Assembly: GCA_033977485.1 (NCBI GenBank)
Contig: CM066991.1
Location: 132,079,999 to 132,143,998 of the forward strand
Direction: 5' to 3'
DNA length: 64,000 nucleotides
DNA from: Hydrangea macrophylla
Taxonomy: Eukaryota > Streptophyta > Magnoliopsida > Cornales > Hydrangeaceae
The notes below the pieces were generated by a model. It worked only from the letters and a program-made list of their open reading frames with translations, was not told the DNA's origin and did not search any database. Shown piece after piece: positions 9,555 through 20,600 of this stretch (position 1 is the first letter of the stretch; every line of letters starts with the position of its first letter). Made by a program: the position numbers and the translations under genes.

Positions 9555-12308
9555 TCAGCCGCGACCCCGACCTCGGCCGCGAGTCTGGCGAGTCGTACGT
9601 CTGAGAGGCTCCTCCTCTGACTCAGTCCCGCTGCCTCCACCAGTCCCGCCATGTCCGCCGCTACCACCGCCTCGGCCTCTGCCACCGCTAGTATCCTCGC
9701 CGCCACCTCCACCACGTCCAGCGCCACTACCTCCGGGGGCATCGCTGAGAGGGATGCCAAGCTGCTGGAGCCGCTGCTGAAGCTGCCCCACCTGCTGGGA
9801 CAGGACTCTGTTCTCCTCCATCTGGAAGAGAGGGGATGAGTCCAGGAAAGTATTGAAAAGACGTCTAGAATATGAAAAGGGTGGAAGGTCATACCTGGGC
9901 CCTCAGCTGAACCGCAGCAGTCGCCCGAGCTCCCTCAGCCTGAAAACAGGAACCGAGAATAAAGGTTAGTAAAAAGAGAGAGATGCAATCCCAGTCCAAA
10001 GTAGGAGTGGGGATGAACTTCTTACCATCCACTCGCGCCCAAGAACCCACTGTCGCACGCTATGGGCGTACGTCAGGCCCTCCTCCGCATAAGCACGCGG
10101 GACAAGATCATAGTGAATAGGAATGGTGGGGGCGCCCTGTGAGAGTCGGGGGACCGTCGTCACGTGAGGCTCGCCAAACGAGACAGTCGACATAGTCCAG
10201 TCCCACTCGGGCAAGGCAGGAGCTCGAACCGCAGCAGGAACAGGCTACAAACAAAAGAAATAAAGCATGGGTAAAGAATAAAAGAAAATTCACAGAAATA
10301 ATAAAGGGATCGTTTACTCACCCGAGTCACCTCCATCAAAGGGAAGTTTGGCATCAGCTTGGCGGCACGGAAAGCCGCGTATCCTGACGGGTCGTCCAGA
10401 AAGCCATGGATACCGAAGCCGGCTCGAGCAGCCGTGAGATCGTCGTCCTGAAGTGTGTCTGTGGCCCTCATAGAGTCGGGAGGAGGGAACGGCACAAAGA
10501 ACCCAGGGGCCGCTATCGACTGCCTGGTCACTCTCTCTCCCAAGTACCACGCCATACCCTCTGACCCACCATCAAGGAGTCGTCTCGTCGGGTCATACCC
10601 GGCCGACTCTCGAATCCCCGCACTAGTCTCAGGCAACACCCTGAGCCATGGCTGCCAGTGCACATGCCCCTCCCTCAGGTTCGTCAGGAAATTCCTGAAC
10701 GAAACAAAATCATGGGCCCCGGTCTTCCTCCCGACCCTATCCTTCGCCCATTTCAGCCCCTGGGGCATGATAAGGGCGTCGGCGTCGCGTGTCTGCGGAG
10801 ACATCATGCGAAGATACTCGTGGGACCAAATCTGTGATACAAAGAGAGAAGAAAGAAGATTAGTCTCACACTTAAGAGAGGAAGAAAGAAAGCGACATGA
10901 TAATATAAGAAAAATATACCTCCCACGCTCTCCAATACCCGTCGGTACCGGCCGACCTGTCCCGGGAAATGGCGCTCATATGCCTATACAGGATGGCCAA
11001 CCCTGTACCGACCCAGTCGTACCTAGCAACCTGGTCCAGACGCTACCAAGGAAGCGGAAATCCGGTCCCCCCTGGTGCTCAACAAGGAGCACCCCAGCAC
11101 ATACATCAAGAAACCACGGGCCATCTGCTCGTCTGTAAAGCCGGGTTTCCCCCGGAAAGTATCCATGAACCATCGAGCAGTGACCAAGGCCTCCTCCGGG
11201 ACCACCCCCAGCAAGGGCTCCATCCGATCCCACTCCTGATCCGAAAAGTGCCGCAGGGGCTCCCCTCCGAACGGGATCCCCGTAATCATGCTGAAGTCTA
11301 AGGGGGTCATCGTCATCTCCCCAAAGTCAAAGTGGAAGGTACTCGTGGTATCCCACCACCGCTCAGCCAGTGCAAGCATCTGCTGAAGGTCGTTGGAGCT
11401 CTTCGTCAAAAGCTTGACGAAGTCTCCAAACCCTGCGGCATCCACCAGAGCCCTCACAGCCGGGCTCAGCTCTATATACCACTCGTGGCCGTGGGCGAGG
11501 CTACCGTGCCCCTTCAGCACCTTTGGCTGCAGCTGCAAGAAAAGAATAAACAGTTTGTTGTTAGGGGATGGATAAAGAAGAGGGCAACAACAGCAAGTAA
11601 ATGATTAATAAATGGAAAGTCAAGAAGTGTTCACAAAAGATTTCACGTTTGTTTGAAATGAATAAAAGAAAAACATTCAATGTTGTAGCAAGGTTTCGAA
11701 AAGAAAAGAAAAGAGAAAAAGTAGTTTGTCCGCATTTTTTTTGATTCCAAAATAAGTACAAGGAAGTACGTGGTCGCAAGCATTCAGGAGTCAGTTTCAA
11801 ATAATAGAAGGGCGCCTAGAACGTTCGGGGAAGTCCACAAGTGTAATAAGATACGAGAGAAGTTTCAGGATTGTGTATTCATGGATATTGGATGTTTGAA
11901 ATTTTTTTTGATTTTCAAAACCTTTGATGAAAAATTAAAAGTTGAAAGAAATGAAAATAGTAACAAATAAAAGGATGAGTATTCGAAAGAATTCCAATTT
12001 AACACCCGGTTTATTCCCGAAATAAAAAAAAAGTTTTGTTGCAAGGGGCATGAAGTGGGGGGTTCAAAACACCACGAGCATGTCGTCCGGAACAGGGTAT
12101 CTAAGGTCATAGCAACCCCACGGTATATCCACACAGTAAAGGAAATGCAAGAAAAAAAATACAAAAATAAGAGAAGAAGGGTGTTTACCTCGCGCTTGAA
12201 CGCGCGGGCCGACAGATGCTCGTCAGGATCCCTCAATAAAAGCGTGGCGTCTGGGTGATGCGTGGCAGTATACCTAGCCCTCTTCTTGCGTCCTGAACCA
12301 CTCGCCAT
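9555..12308 (-). CDS. Antisense six-exon plant-mobile-domain gene of the Tat element
   Basis: On the minus strand six exons join with all introns in phase 0: 12308-12189, 11532-10920, 10831-10322, 10244-10026, 9939-9895 and 9821-9555 (stop). Donors read GTAAAC, GTATAT, GTGAGT, GTAAGA and GTATGA; acceptors end in CAG or TAG. Total is about 590 codons. Exon 2 holds the plant mobile domain core (ALAERWWDTTSTFHFDFGEM, then TPLDFSMITGIPF). The domain runs over the exon 2/3 junction, where RAWE is followed by IWSHEYL. Exon 6 starts with a short Gln/Leu-rich helix and ends in Gly/Arg-rich RGRGRGRG. One defect: exon 2 changes frame near 11040-11075, where frame A hits TAG and the domain continues in another frame. 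Antisense ORFs of this type are known in Tat elements; their role is not established. Confidence 0.75.
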
Positions 12309-12552
12309 AACACTGTCAAAGAAAAGAGAGAATTTGAGCGTTAGATTTATGAAAATCTTGAAAAAAACAGTGAAATAAACAAGTTTAATCAAGCTCTGAT
12401 CTAGCAAAACTAACCTGGGAATATCGTGGATCGATATAGAGGCAAAGAAAGAATGAGGAAAAAAATTTCTCCAGAGAGATCTCGAGATGAAGAGAATGAG
12501 GGAATGAGAGAATGGGAAGAGAACCCCGGCGGTATAAGCCACTGCCCTCAAA

Positions 12553-12680
12553 CGCGGCACTCATTTTTCCGTGCGCGGCAGTCAGTTAACTGCCGCGCGG
12601 CACTCGCCGAGTGCCGCAGCGGCACTCCGAGAGTGCCGCGCGGCGGTCACGGACTGCCGCGAAAAACCGCGTGTGCCGCG
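12553..12680. repeat. GC hairpin module 2, upstream of the antisense mobile-domain gene
   Basis: Same unit family as 9055-9181: repeated GCGGCACTC / GAGTGCCGC and GCGGCAGTC / GACTGCCGC arms. It starts about 245 bp upstream of the ATG at 12308, on the 5' side of that minus-strand gene. Confidence 0.8.
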
Positions 12681-12799
12681 ATTAAGGCGGTTCATAGATA
12701 TTTACTTTCCCCCCAAAAATTCAAATCAAGTCCCATAAATTGAATTTGAGTCCCCAAAATTGCCCTCATTGCACTTTTGGCCCTCAGGGTCATTTCATA

Positions 12800-12978
12800 G
12801 GTACACTTTGACTACAAATTTTGGAGTTCCAAAATATTCGAGCCCGTGGGCCCCCCCCATTTTTCTTGAAAATTGGAGATGTTTGAGCTCGTGGGCTCCC
12901 AATTTATGAAAATTAAAATATTTGGGCCCGTTGGGTTCCCAATTTTGAAAATCGCAGTATTTGAGCCTGTGGGCCCAG
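12800..12978. repeat. Degenerate short tandem repeat
   Basis: About four diverged copies of a roughly 45-bp unit built around GAGCCCGTGGGC followed by CCCAATTTTGAAAAT. It leads straight into the 61-bp array. No gene. Confidence 0.6.
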
Positions 12979-13690
12979 ATTTATATTCCCGGTTTTTTCG
13001 CAACAGACTTGCGATTAACCCTCCTTTTGAGAACATAACGGATTTACATTCCCAGTTATCGCAACGGATTTGCGATTAACCCCCGTTTGGAGAATATAAC
13101 GGATTTATATTCCCGGTTCTCGCAACGGACTTGCGATTAACCCTCTTTCGGAGAATATAACGGATTTATATTCCCGGTTCTCGCAACGGACTTGCGATTA
13201 ACCCTCGTTTGGAGAATATAACGGATTTATATTCCCGGTTCTCGCAACGGACTTGCGATTAACCCTCTTTTGGAGAATATAACGGATTTATATTCCCGGT
13301 TCTCGCAACGGACTTGCGATTAACCCTCGTTTGGAGAATATAACGGATTTATATTCCCGGTTCTCGCAACGGACTTGCGATTAACCCTCTTTTGGAGAAT
13401 ATAACGGATTTATATTCCCGGTTCTCGCAACGGACTTGCGATTAACCCTCTTTTGGAGAATATATCGGATTTATATTCCCGGTTCTCGCAACGGACTTGC
13501 GTTAACCCTCTTTTGGAGAATATATCGGATTTATATTCCCGGTTCTCGCAACGGACTTGCGATTAACCCTCTTTCGGAGAATATAACGGATTTATATTCC
13601 CGTTTCTCGCAACGAATTTGCGATTAACCCTCGTTTGGAGAATATAACGGATTTATATTCCCGGTTCTCGCAACGGATTTGCGTTAACCT
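12979..13690. repeat. 61-bp tandem array in the Tat 3' untranslated region
   Basis: About eleven units, each with TATTCCCGGTTCTCGCAACG, GACTTGCGATTAACCCTC and GGAGAATATAACGG. Spacing is 61 bp, with one 60-bp unit near 13500. Copies differ mainly at CTCGTTTGG versus CTCTTTTGG, which alternate in the middle of the array. Tandem arrays between the coding part and the 3' LTR are known for Ogre/Tat elements and can seed satellites. Confidence 0.92.
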
Positions 13691-14117
13691 TCGTGATCAA
13701 ATCAAAAGCGCTCTCATGACTCCTATGACAGGTTCTCGCATAGATAATCTTCCCTGACTAACACGCCACGAAATGCGCGTCATACATAGGGAAAATGTGA
13801 TAAGCATGACATTCACATAACCTGGTCAATTCAGAAAATACCATTGCATAGCACTTGCATCACGACAAGATAGGTGCATTCATCCGTGTGGTCACTTGTG
13901 CTTGCGTATGCTTGGGTCCTGCCCGAACTACGTCTTGGTCTGATTCCTGAGGGGATACGTAGGCAGCTCACCGTTGAGCGCGACCAACTTGAACCGTTTA
14001 TGAAGCCGTTTCTGCAACGCATTTTGTTTTACCCAAATTCGACAGTCTGGTCAAAGGCCTGTCTTCACACAGGCTTCGACATTCGCTTGTGGCACGCGTT
14101 GCTCCACAAGCTCTGCC
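13691..14117 (+). other. Tat 3' spacer, no gene
   Basis: Non-coding link between the array and the polypurine tract. It holds a second copy of the GGGGATACGTAGGCAG motif near 13952. The open frame crossing it has no recognisable domain. Confidence 0.5.
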
Positions 14118-14131
14118 GAAGAGGGGCAAAC
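14118..14131 (+). promoter_or_regulatory. Polypurine tract
   Basis: GAAGAGGGGCAAAC lies directly before the LTR start TGTAGACACC. It is the expected primer site for plus-strand DNA synthesis. Confidence 0.8.
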
Positions 14132-14389
14132 TGTAGACACCCCAATTTTGACCGGACGTCGAATTTAGGAGAGTGTCACCTCCGTGTCCGATGATGACAA
14201 TGACCGAAAAATTTGAAGTATTCCAAGCTCTTCAGAAAATTCTCCAAAACGCGATAAAATTTCACAGAAAGAGGAAAATACCAGGTATTTAGGAAAATTC
14301 TGATATAAAATACAACTTTTGGAAAAGATATTCAAAAATAATTTGTTTCAAAAAGAGAAAAGACCTAAAAGGGGAATTTTAGTCAGAAA

Positions 14390-14708
14390 CGGCACACGGC
14401 AGGATTCTGCGGCACTCGGTGACTGCCGCACGGCATTCACAGAGTGCCGGCACGGCACTCATCAAGTGCCGCTAAAGGTTTCTGACTGCCGTTATCTTTT
14501 AAAGTCTGTATTTTGCAGAGCAATACGTATGCGCATGCAGATAAGAACAAAAAACTGATAAAGTAAGACTGACAAAATTGCGGCAATCCATTAATTGTCG
14601 CGGCATTTGGTGAATGCCGCGCGGCAATCATTAAGTGCCGCAACGGCATTTGATGAATGCCGCAGCGGCAGTCACGGACTGCCGCGTCAGTGTCTGGACT
14701 GCCGCGCT
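14390..14708. repeat. GC hairpin module 3 in the Tat LTR U3 (two clusters)
   Basis: Clusters at 14390-14492 and 14580-14708 repeat the arms seen at 9055 and 12553, including CGGCACTC...GTGCCG and GCGGCAGTC...GACTGCCGC. Both lie upstream of the LTR TATA box. Confidence 0.8.
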
Positions 14709-14814
14709 GGACAGCAGTCTGCATAATTTCAGAAAGTACACATTGTACCAACTAATGAGGGAATTACACCTGTTTTTTACTCCGAAATTCACCAAAAATA
14801 TCTGTTGATTTTGC

Positions 14815-14823
14815 CTATAAATG
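14815..14823 (+). promoter_or_regulatory. TATA box of the Tat LTR
   Basis: TATAAATG within GCCTATAAATGAAG, followed by a purine-rich AG stretch typical of a plant LTR transcript leader. The start site itself is not determined. Confidence 0.55.
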
Positions 14824-17111
14824 AAGAGGTATCTTCATGAAGAAAGGGAGAGAACCAAAAAATAGGGAGACCAAGAAGAACACCAAGAGAGATATTGGGA
14901 GAGAGAGCATATACTTCCATTTCACCAACAATTTGTAGAGAAAACAAGTGTTTTAGAGAATTAGAGAGAAGAGCTTGGAATATCTTCAAAGAAAAGAAAA
15001 CTTTGAGGATAATTTGGAGGTGATCCTCTAATCATAGATTCTTAGCTTATCCTTTCTTCCCATCTCTAGTCTTAAAACCTTTCATTATTCTCTTTGTTCA
15101 TCAAGTAAACTTAGGAGTTTTCTTTTGTTTCCATGTTATTTTCTTCCACTCTCTTGTTTATTTTCTTCTCTTGAAGGTCTTGGAGATCTTCAATATCTCC
15201 TTTGATCTCTAGAGCATGATCTTTTGAACACCTATGTAGGCTTATGCTTCACATAGGAAGTCAAAGTTTAATTAACACTTCACAAGAGGATCCAAGTCCA
15301 CACTCATGATTTGGATCTTCTAAACTTGATGTCTTGAGGAATCCCTTCAATATTCCTTTAAGGCTTATGAGTCATGGTCATAACCCCCTCCCCTTTCTCC
15401 AATAACCATTAAATGGTAGGAGAATGTAGTTTTGAGTCTAAACCCATCTCCATGGTTTAGATTCTACAACTTATAGATTTCATGAAGTCCATCCATATTT
15501 CATTTGAAATCCATGAAGGATAAAGGTTTGTAGTCTCCCATGGCCATCAAATGGTGGGAGAAGTGGTTTGGTTTAACTCAACTTCATGGTTTAATAGTTG
15601 GAGTTACCAAATAAAAGTTGAACTAGCAAAATAAAAACAGTGAATCCATAAACTGTTTTTGATCAAAGATTTTTAGTTCGAAATCTAACCGTTGAAATCA
15701 AGTGAAACCAACGGGAAAGTGTCAATAACACATTGTTCTACCACTGTAATTTTTGTCTTGAGGTGGTTTCATGTTTAGAATGGTTTGATCATGGTTTTTG
15801 TGAAGCAACAACAATCTGTCCAGAATTTCAGAATAGTTTCAGAACAGCAACACTCTTTTGAAATAATTAAATCAGAGTTCTAACAAAGTTTCTATGACCC
15901 AAAATAATTTTTTCCAAGTAGATTAATGTGTTAGGAAGTCACCCTAAAAAGAACAAAGCAATTCTGATTTTTTTACTATTTTTAATAAATCGTGCAAGAA
16001 TTCTGGACAGGAGGTTGTAAGATGCTGAGTGATGTCTAGTGTTTTCCATATTCCCGGAGATCTAACCGTTGAAACTTCGATTTTCTTTTTGATTTGGAAA
16101 CTAGACTCACAGAGGCATAACATATCCAAAAATCATTTAGATCCAACAGTCGAAAGTATTTTATTCCTATTTTTGAATGTCTGGTCTGCTCTCTGCAATT
16201 TTCAGAGCTTTATGACACCTTTGACCAATTTTGTTAGTAATGAGCCAAATGACTTCTCTATGACCTAAGGCTTAAACCATGTTTTAATAATGATTAGTTG
16301 AGCTTGAATTCAAAGTTTAAGAGTATCTCATAGTTTATCCTTGTCCATGTATATATTCATCCAAATGGTGTGACACTTGTAACTAGGACTTATTTGCTTT
16401 GAATTTAATTAGATTAGATAGATTTAAGCTAGAAACTTAGGATTGTTACTTCTAACACCATATTTGCACATCATGCGAACTAACCCTTTGTTTTGTAGCG
16501 CTATTAAGGTACGATTTCTCAATCCCTCTCTAGTTTATTAAATTCATTGATTTTATTTGATTTTCGACTCCATGCGCGACACCGTAGATTAAGATTTGCC
16601 TTATGTGTATATATGGATTAGAGACTCTTTTCCCTAGGTTTTTTATTTTATCGCATGCATTGCACGTTTAATATTCGCAGCTGGATCCCGGATGAGTTCT
16701 CTTGTTCCCTATTGCATATCATATTGCTTGCTATTCGAATTACTTGGCTTATGAATGATATTTTGTCAATTGCAATTTTACACCCCTTTGGACATGCTTT
16801 TGTGATGTATATATATATATGTATTAATTGAGGGCATGCTTAGATTAATAAATTTGATTAAAAGGATGTTGAGTAGAGGCCTATCGTAAGATAGGATGAG
16901 AGAGGGTGTTTTAGTCCGAAGGGCTCCTTCCTCTCTCATTCCATAATCCCCGGACCTAGTTAATCTTTGGTTTCGCAAAAGATCAGTTTCCTTTTAAATG
17001 GTTTCTTAATTTTCCTTTTAAAAATTAAGTGGCGACTCATTTGTTTTTGAAATTGAAATTTAGAAAAGACTTTAAGAAAAGCTGTGGGTAAGTCAACCTG
17101 CGATATCCACA

Positions 17112-17571
17112 CACAGTTAATTTATAGTTTTACGAGTAAAACCTCAAAATTATAAAAGTTTCCGACTAGGTTCCGTTTGGTTGCTAAAACTCAAATTCTT
17201 ATATGACTTTTTCGAAGTTGCTAATTAGCCTACCAAATTAATAGCGTGTTAATTCGTCCTCACCAGGATACTAAAACTGACGACAGCTATAAATTCTAAA
17301 ACAGAAAATAATACAGATATTGAAATACATAGGTAAACATTTATTTTCAGATAAACATTTAAAGTATTTCACAGTGACCATCTCACACTCGGAGAGACTT
17401 CACAACCACAAAACACTCACTAACAAATTCTCAGAGGATCCTCTAACACAGACACCCCAAAACGACTCGTGAGTCAAAACTCACTCAACCATGTGCCAAA
17501 AGACACGCCACATCACATTATCATGCATGACAATGAAATGCAAAAGCAATAACACAAAATACGGGGTTATA
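17112..17571 (-). repeat. Partial 3' LTR of element A
   Basis: Aligns base for base with 24032-24495, the start of the 5' LTR on the minus strand. It is cut off at 17112 by the end of the Tat LTR. Confidence 0.9.
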
Positions 17572-17586
17572 ATACTCTCCCCCTTA
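17572..17586 (-). promoter_or_regulatory. Polypurine tract of element A
   Basis: Minus strand reads TTAAGGGGGAGAGTAT directly before the LTR start TATAAC, as expected for the plus-strand primer. Confidence 0.75.
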
Positions 17587-17613
17587 AAAGAAGTTTGTCC
17601 TCAAACTTGTACC

Positions 17614-20600
17614 TCATGTCTCAAAAAGGTGCGGATACTGAGTACGCATCTCATCTTCTATTTCCCACTTCATCTCTTCCGTAGTTTGGCTACGCCATAA
17701 CACTTTCACTTTCGAATTACTTTGTTCCGTAAGACTTGATCCTTTCGATCCAATATCTCTACCGGATACGCAACATATTTCAAATTACTCTGAATCTCAT
17801 TCGATATTGGAGTCATAACTTGATCTCTATTCTCCACTAAGTGTTTACGTAACAATGACACGTGAAACACGTTATGCATTTGAGCATACTCACTCGGCAA
17901 TTTCAAACGATAAGCTACGGGTCCAACTCTCCCAATAATCTCAAAAGGTCCTACATACCTCGGGTTGAGTTTTCCGTATCTACCAAATCTGGTTATTCCC
18001 TTTGAAGGTGACACCTTCAAATACACCAAGTCTCCTACATCAAATTCCAACGGCCATCTGCGCTTGTCGGCATAACTCTTATACCTACTCTGGGCTGTCA
18101 GTAACCATTGTCTAATTACCTTTATCTTATATGTCATTTCTTGTACAATTTTCGGCCCTTCAATCTTTCTTTCTCCCACCTCTGTCCAACTAATTGGTGA
18201 ACGACATACGCGACTATATAAAGCTGCATAAGGAGCCATTCTAATACTCGACTGAAAAATGTTGTTATATGCAAACTCAATTAACGGCAAGTGATCTTCC
18301 CAATCACCCTGAAAATTAAGTACACATAAACGAAGCATGTCTTCCAAAATCTGGATTACTCTTTCCGATTGACCATTGGTCTGAGGATGAAAGGCGGTAC
18401 TAAAGTGCAATTTGGTACCCATTGCTTCTTGCATGGCTCTCCAAAACTTCGATGTAAAACTACTATCCCTATCCGAAACGATAGAAACTAGGATACCATG
18501 TAGTCTCACAATTTCGCGAATATACAACTTAGCTAACGTCATTGGCTTAGTTGTTCAAATTGGTAGGAAGTGTGACGACTTCGTCAAACGATCAACGATC
18601 ACCCAAATAATAGTGTTCGATCTCTTCGACATCAGAAATCCGCTAACAAAATCCATTATTATGTGCTCCCATTTCCACTCGGATATCGGTAACGGTTGTA
18701 ACAATCCCGAGGGTACTTGGCGCTCGACATTTACTTGTTGACAACTAGTACAAACATGTCTCAAATCTCTATACATCTTGGTGCTTCCCGGATGAACGGT
18801 ATACTTCGTATTGTGTGCTTCCTCTAGGATGTTCCGTTTCAACTCCTTCTCATTAGGCACACAAATTCTACCCCTCAATCTCAAAACATCATTCTCAAAA
18901 GTAAATCCCGGTTGTTTGCCCATCGGAATCTCATCACAAATCTTCTTCAAAGCCACATCTTGAAGTTGTTTCTCTGCGATCTCGTGAATCAAGAGTGATT
19001 GTGCCACCATCGTCAACATCAAGCCACTTTCAATCCTCGGTATCACTTCAAGCTTCAAATTCTCCATATCTCGTATTAGTTCTTTATGAGAAGTCAAATT
19101 TGATGCGGTGTTGGTTGGTACTTTGCGACTAAGAGCATCGGCGATGACATTCGTCTTGCACGGATGATACTGAATTGACAAGTCATAGTCCTTCATCAAC
19201 TCTAGCCATCTCCTTTGCCTCATGTTCAAATCTCGTTGTGTAAACAAGTACTTCAAGCTCTTATGATCCGTATAGATCTCACATTTCTCCCCGTATAGGT
19301 AATGACGCCAAATCTTCAATGCAAAAATCACATCGGCCAATTCTAGATCATGTGTTGGATAACTCTTCTCGTGCGGTCTAAGTTGTCTCGATGCATACGC
19401 AATGACTTTATCACCTTGCATTAGAACGCAACCTAAACCTCTATATGAAGCATCACTGTAAATAATAAATCCTTCAATCCCTGACGGAACGGCTAATATT
19501 GGTGCTTTCACTAGTCGACCCTTCAACTCTTGGAAACTTTCTTCACATTCTGGACTCCATACAAAAGCAATATCTTTCCTCATTAACTGTGTCATCGGCA
19601 TTGCTATACGCGAAAAGTCTTTTACAAATCTCTGATAATACCTAGCTAATCCTAGGGAACTTCGGATGTCTGTCATATTCGTTGGTCTCACCCAGTTGGT
19701 AACTGCTTCTATCTTCTGAGGGTCTACAGAAATTCCCTTTGCTGACACTATATGTCCAAGGAAAGCTATCTCGGTCAACCAAAACTCACACTTCTTCAAT
19801 TTTCCGAATAATCTCTTTTCACGCAATCGTTGTAAAGCTAATCGCAAACGATGCTCGTGATCTTCAACGCTTTTGGAGTAGATTAGGATGTCATCTATGA
19901 ACACGATAACGAACTCATCTAAATAATCCTTGAAAACACGGTTCATCAAGTCCATGAAAGCAGTTGGTGCATTAGTCATTCCAAATGGCATAACCAAAAA
20001 TTCAAAATGACCATATCGAGTCCTGAAAGCTGTCTTCTCAACATCTTCCTCTTTGACTTTCAACTGATGGTAACCGGATCTCAAGTCGATCTTCAAAAAT
20101 ACTTGAGCCCCTTGTAACTGATCAAACAAGTCATCTATTCGCGGCAACGGATACTTGTTCTTGACGGTCAACTTATTCAACTCTCGGTAGTCGATGCACA
20201 TACGCATTGTTCCATCTTTCTTCTTCACAAACAAGACTGGAGCTCCCCACGGCGAAACACTCGGTCGGATAAAACCCTTCTTAAGTAGTTCTTGTAACTG
20301 AACCTTCAATTCTTTCAACTCTATCGGTGCCATTCGGTACGGCGCTTTAGATATCGGTTGTGACCCTGATACTACTTCTATTGTGAACTCAAGTTCTCTT
20401 TCAATCAATACGTCAGGTAACTCATCGGGAAAAACATTTGGAAATTCTCGAACTACTGAAATGTCTTCTATTAGTGGTCCAAGAACTCGCGTGTCGACAA
20501 TTGAACATAAGAAACCCGAAGAACCCTTCTTCAACATCTTACTTGCTTGAATCGCCGATATCACGTACGGTGGTACGATCACTCCCTTACCCTGAAAAGT

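Larger units (their letters stand above)
1..17111 (+). mobile_element. Tat/Ogre-lineage Ty3/gypsy LTR retrotransposon (5' LTR off window)
   Basis: Order seen: leader, single gag-pol frame, two antisense genes, tandem array, polypurine tract, 3' LTR. The lineage call rests on a second, archaeal-type RNase H domain after the normal RT/RNase H, a G-patch in the gag-pro part, the large size and the extra antisense genes; all are known for Tat elements. The 3' LTR ends TATCCACA at 17111, directly against an LTR of another element, so this copy is nested in that LTR. CACAG at 17112-17116 is the expected target-site duplication, but its partner is outside the window. Confidence 0.9.
14132..17111 (+). 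repeat. Tat 3' LTR, 2980 bp
   Basis: Begins TGTAGACACC after the polypurine tract and ends ATATCCACA. Its last 600 bp match, inverted, the sequence at 63178-64000. U3 carries GC hairpin modules, followed by a TATA box at about 14815. The rest (15000-17000) is AT-rich non-coding LTR sequence. Confidence 0.85.

Noticed and set aside
13436..13627. Repetitive open frame within the 61-bp array
   Set aside because: It stays open only because one unit is 60 bp; the period is not a multiple of three and the frame rotates elsewhere.
12979..13690. Regular direct repeats that could suggest a CRISPR array
   Set aside because: Units are continuous 61-bp tandem copies without unique spacers, in a plant retrotransposon 3' region.
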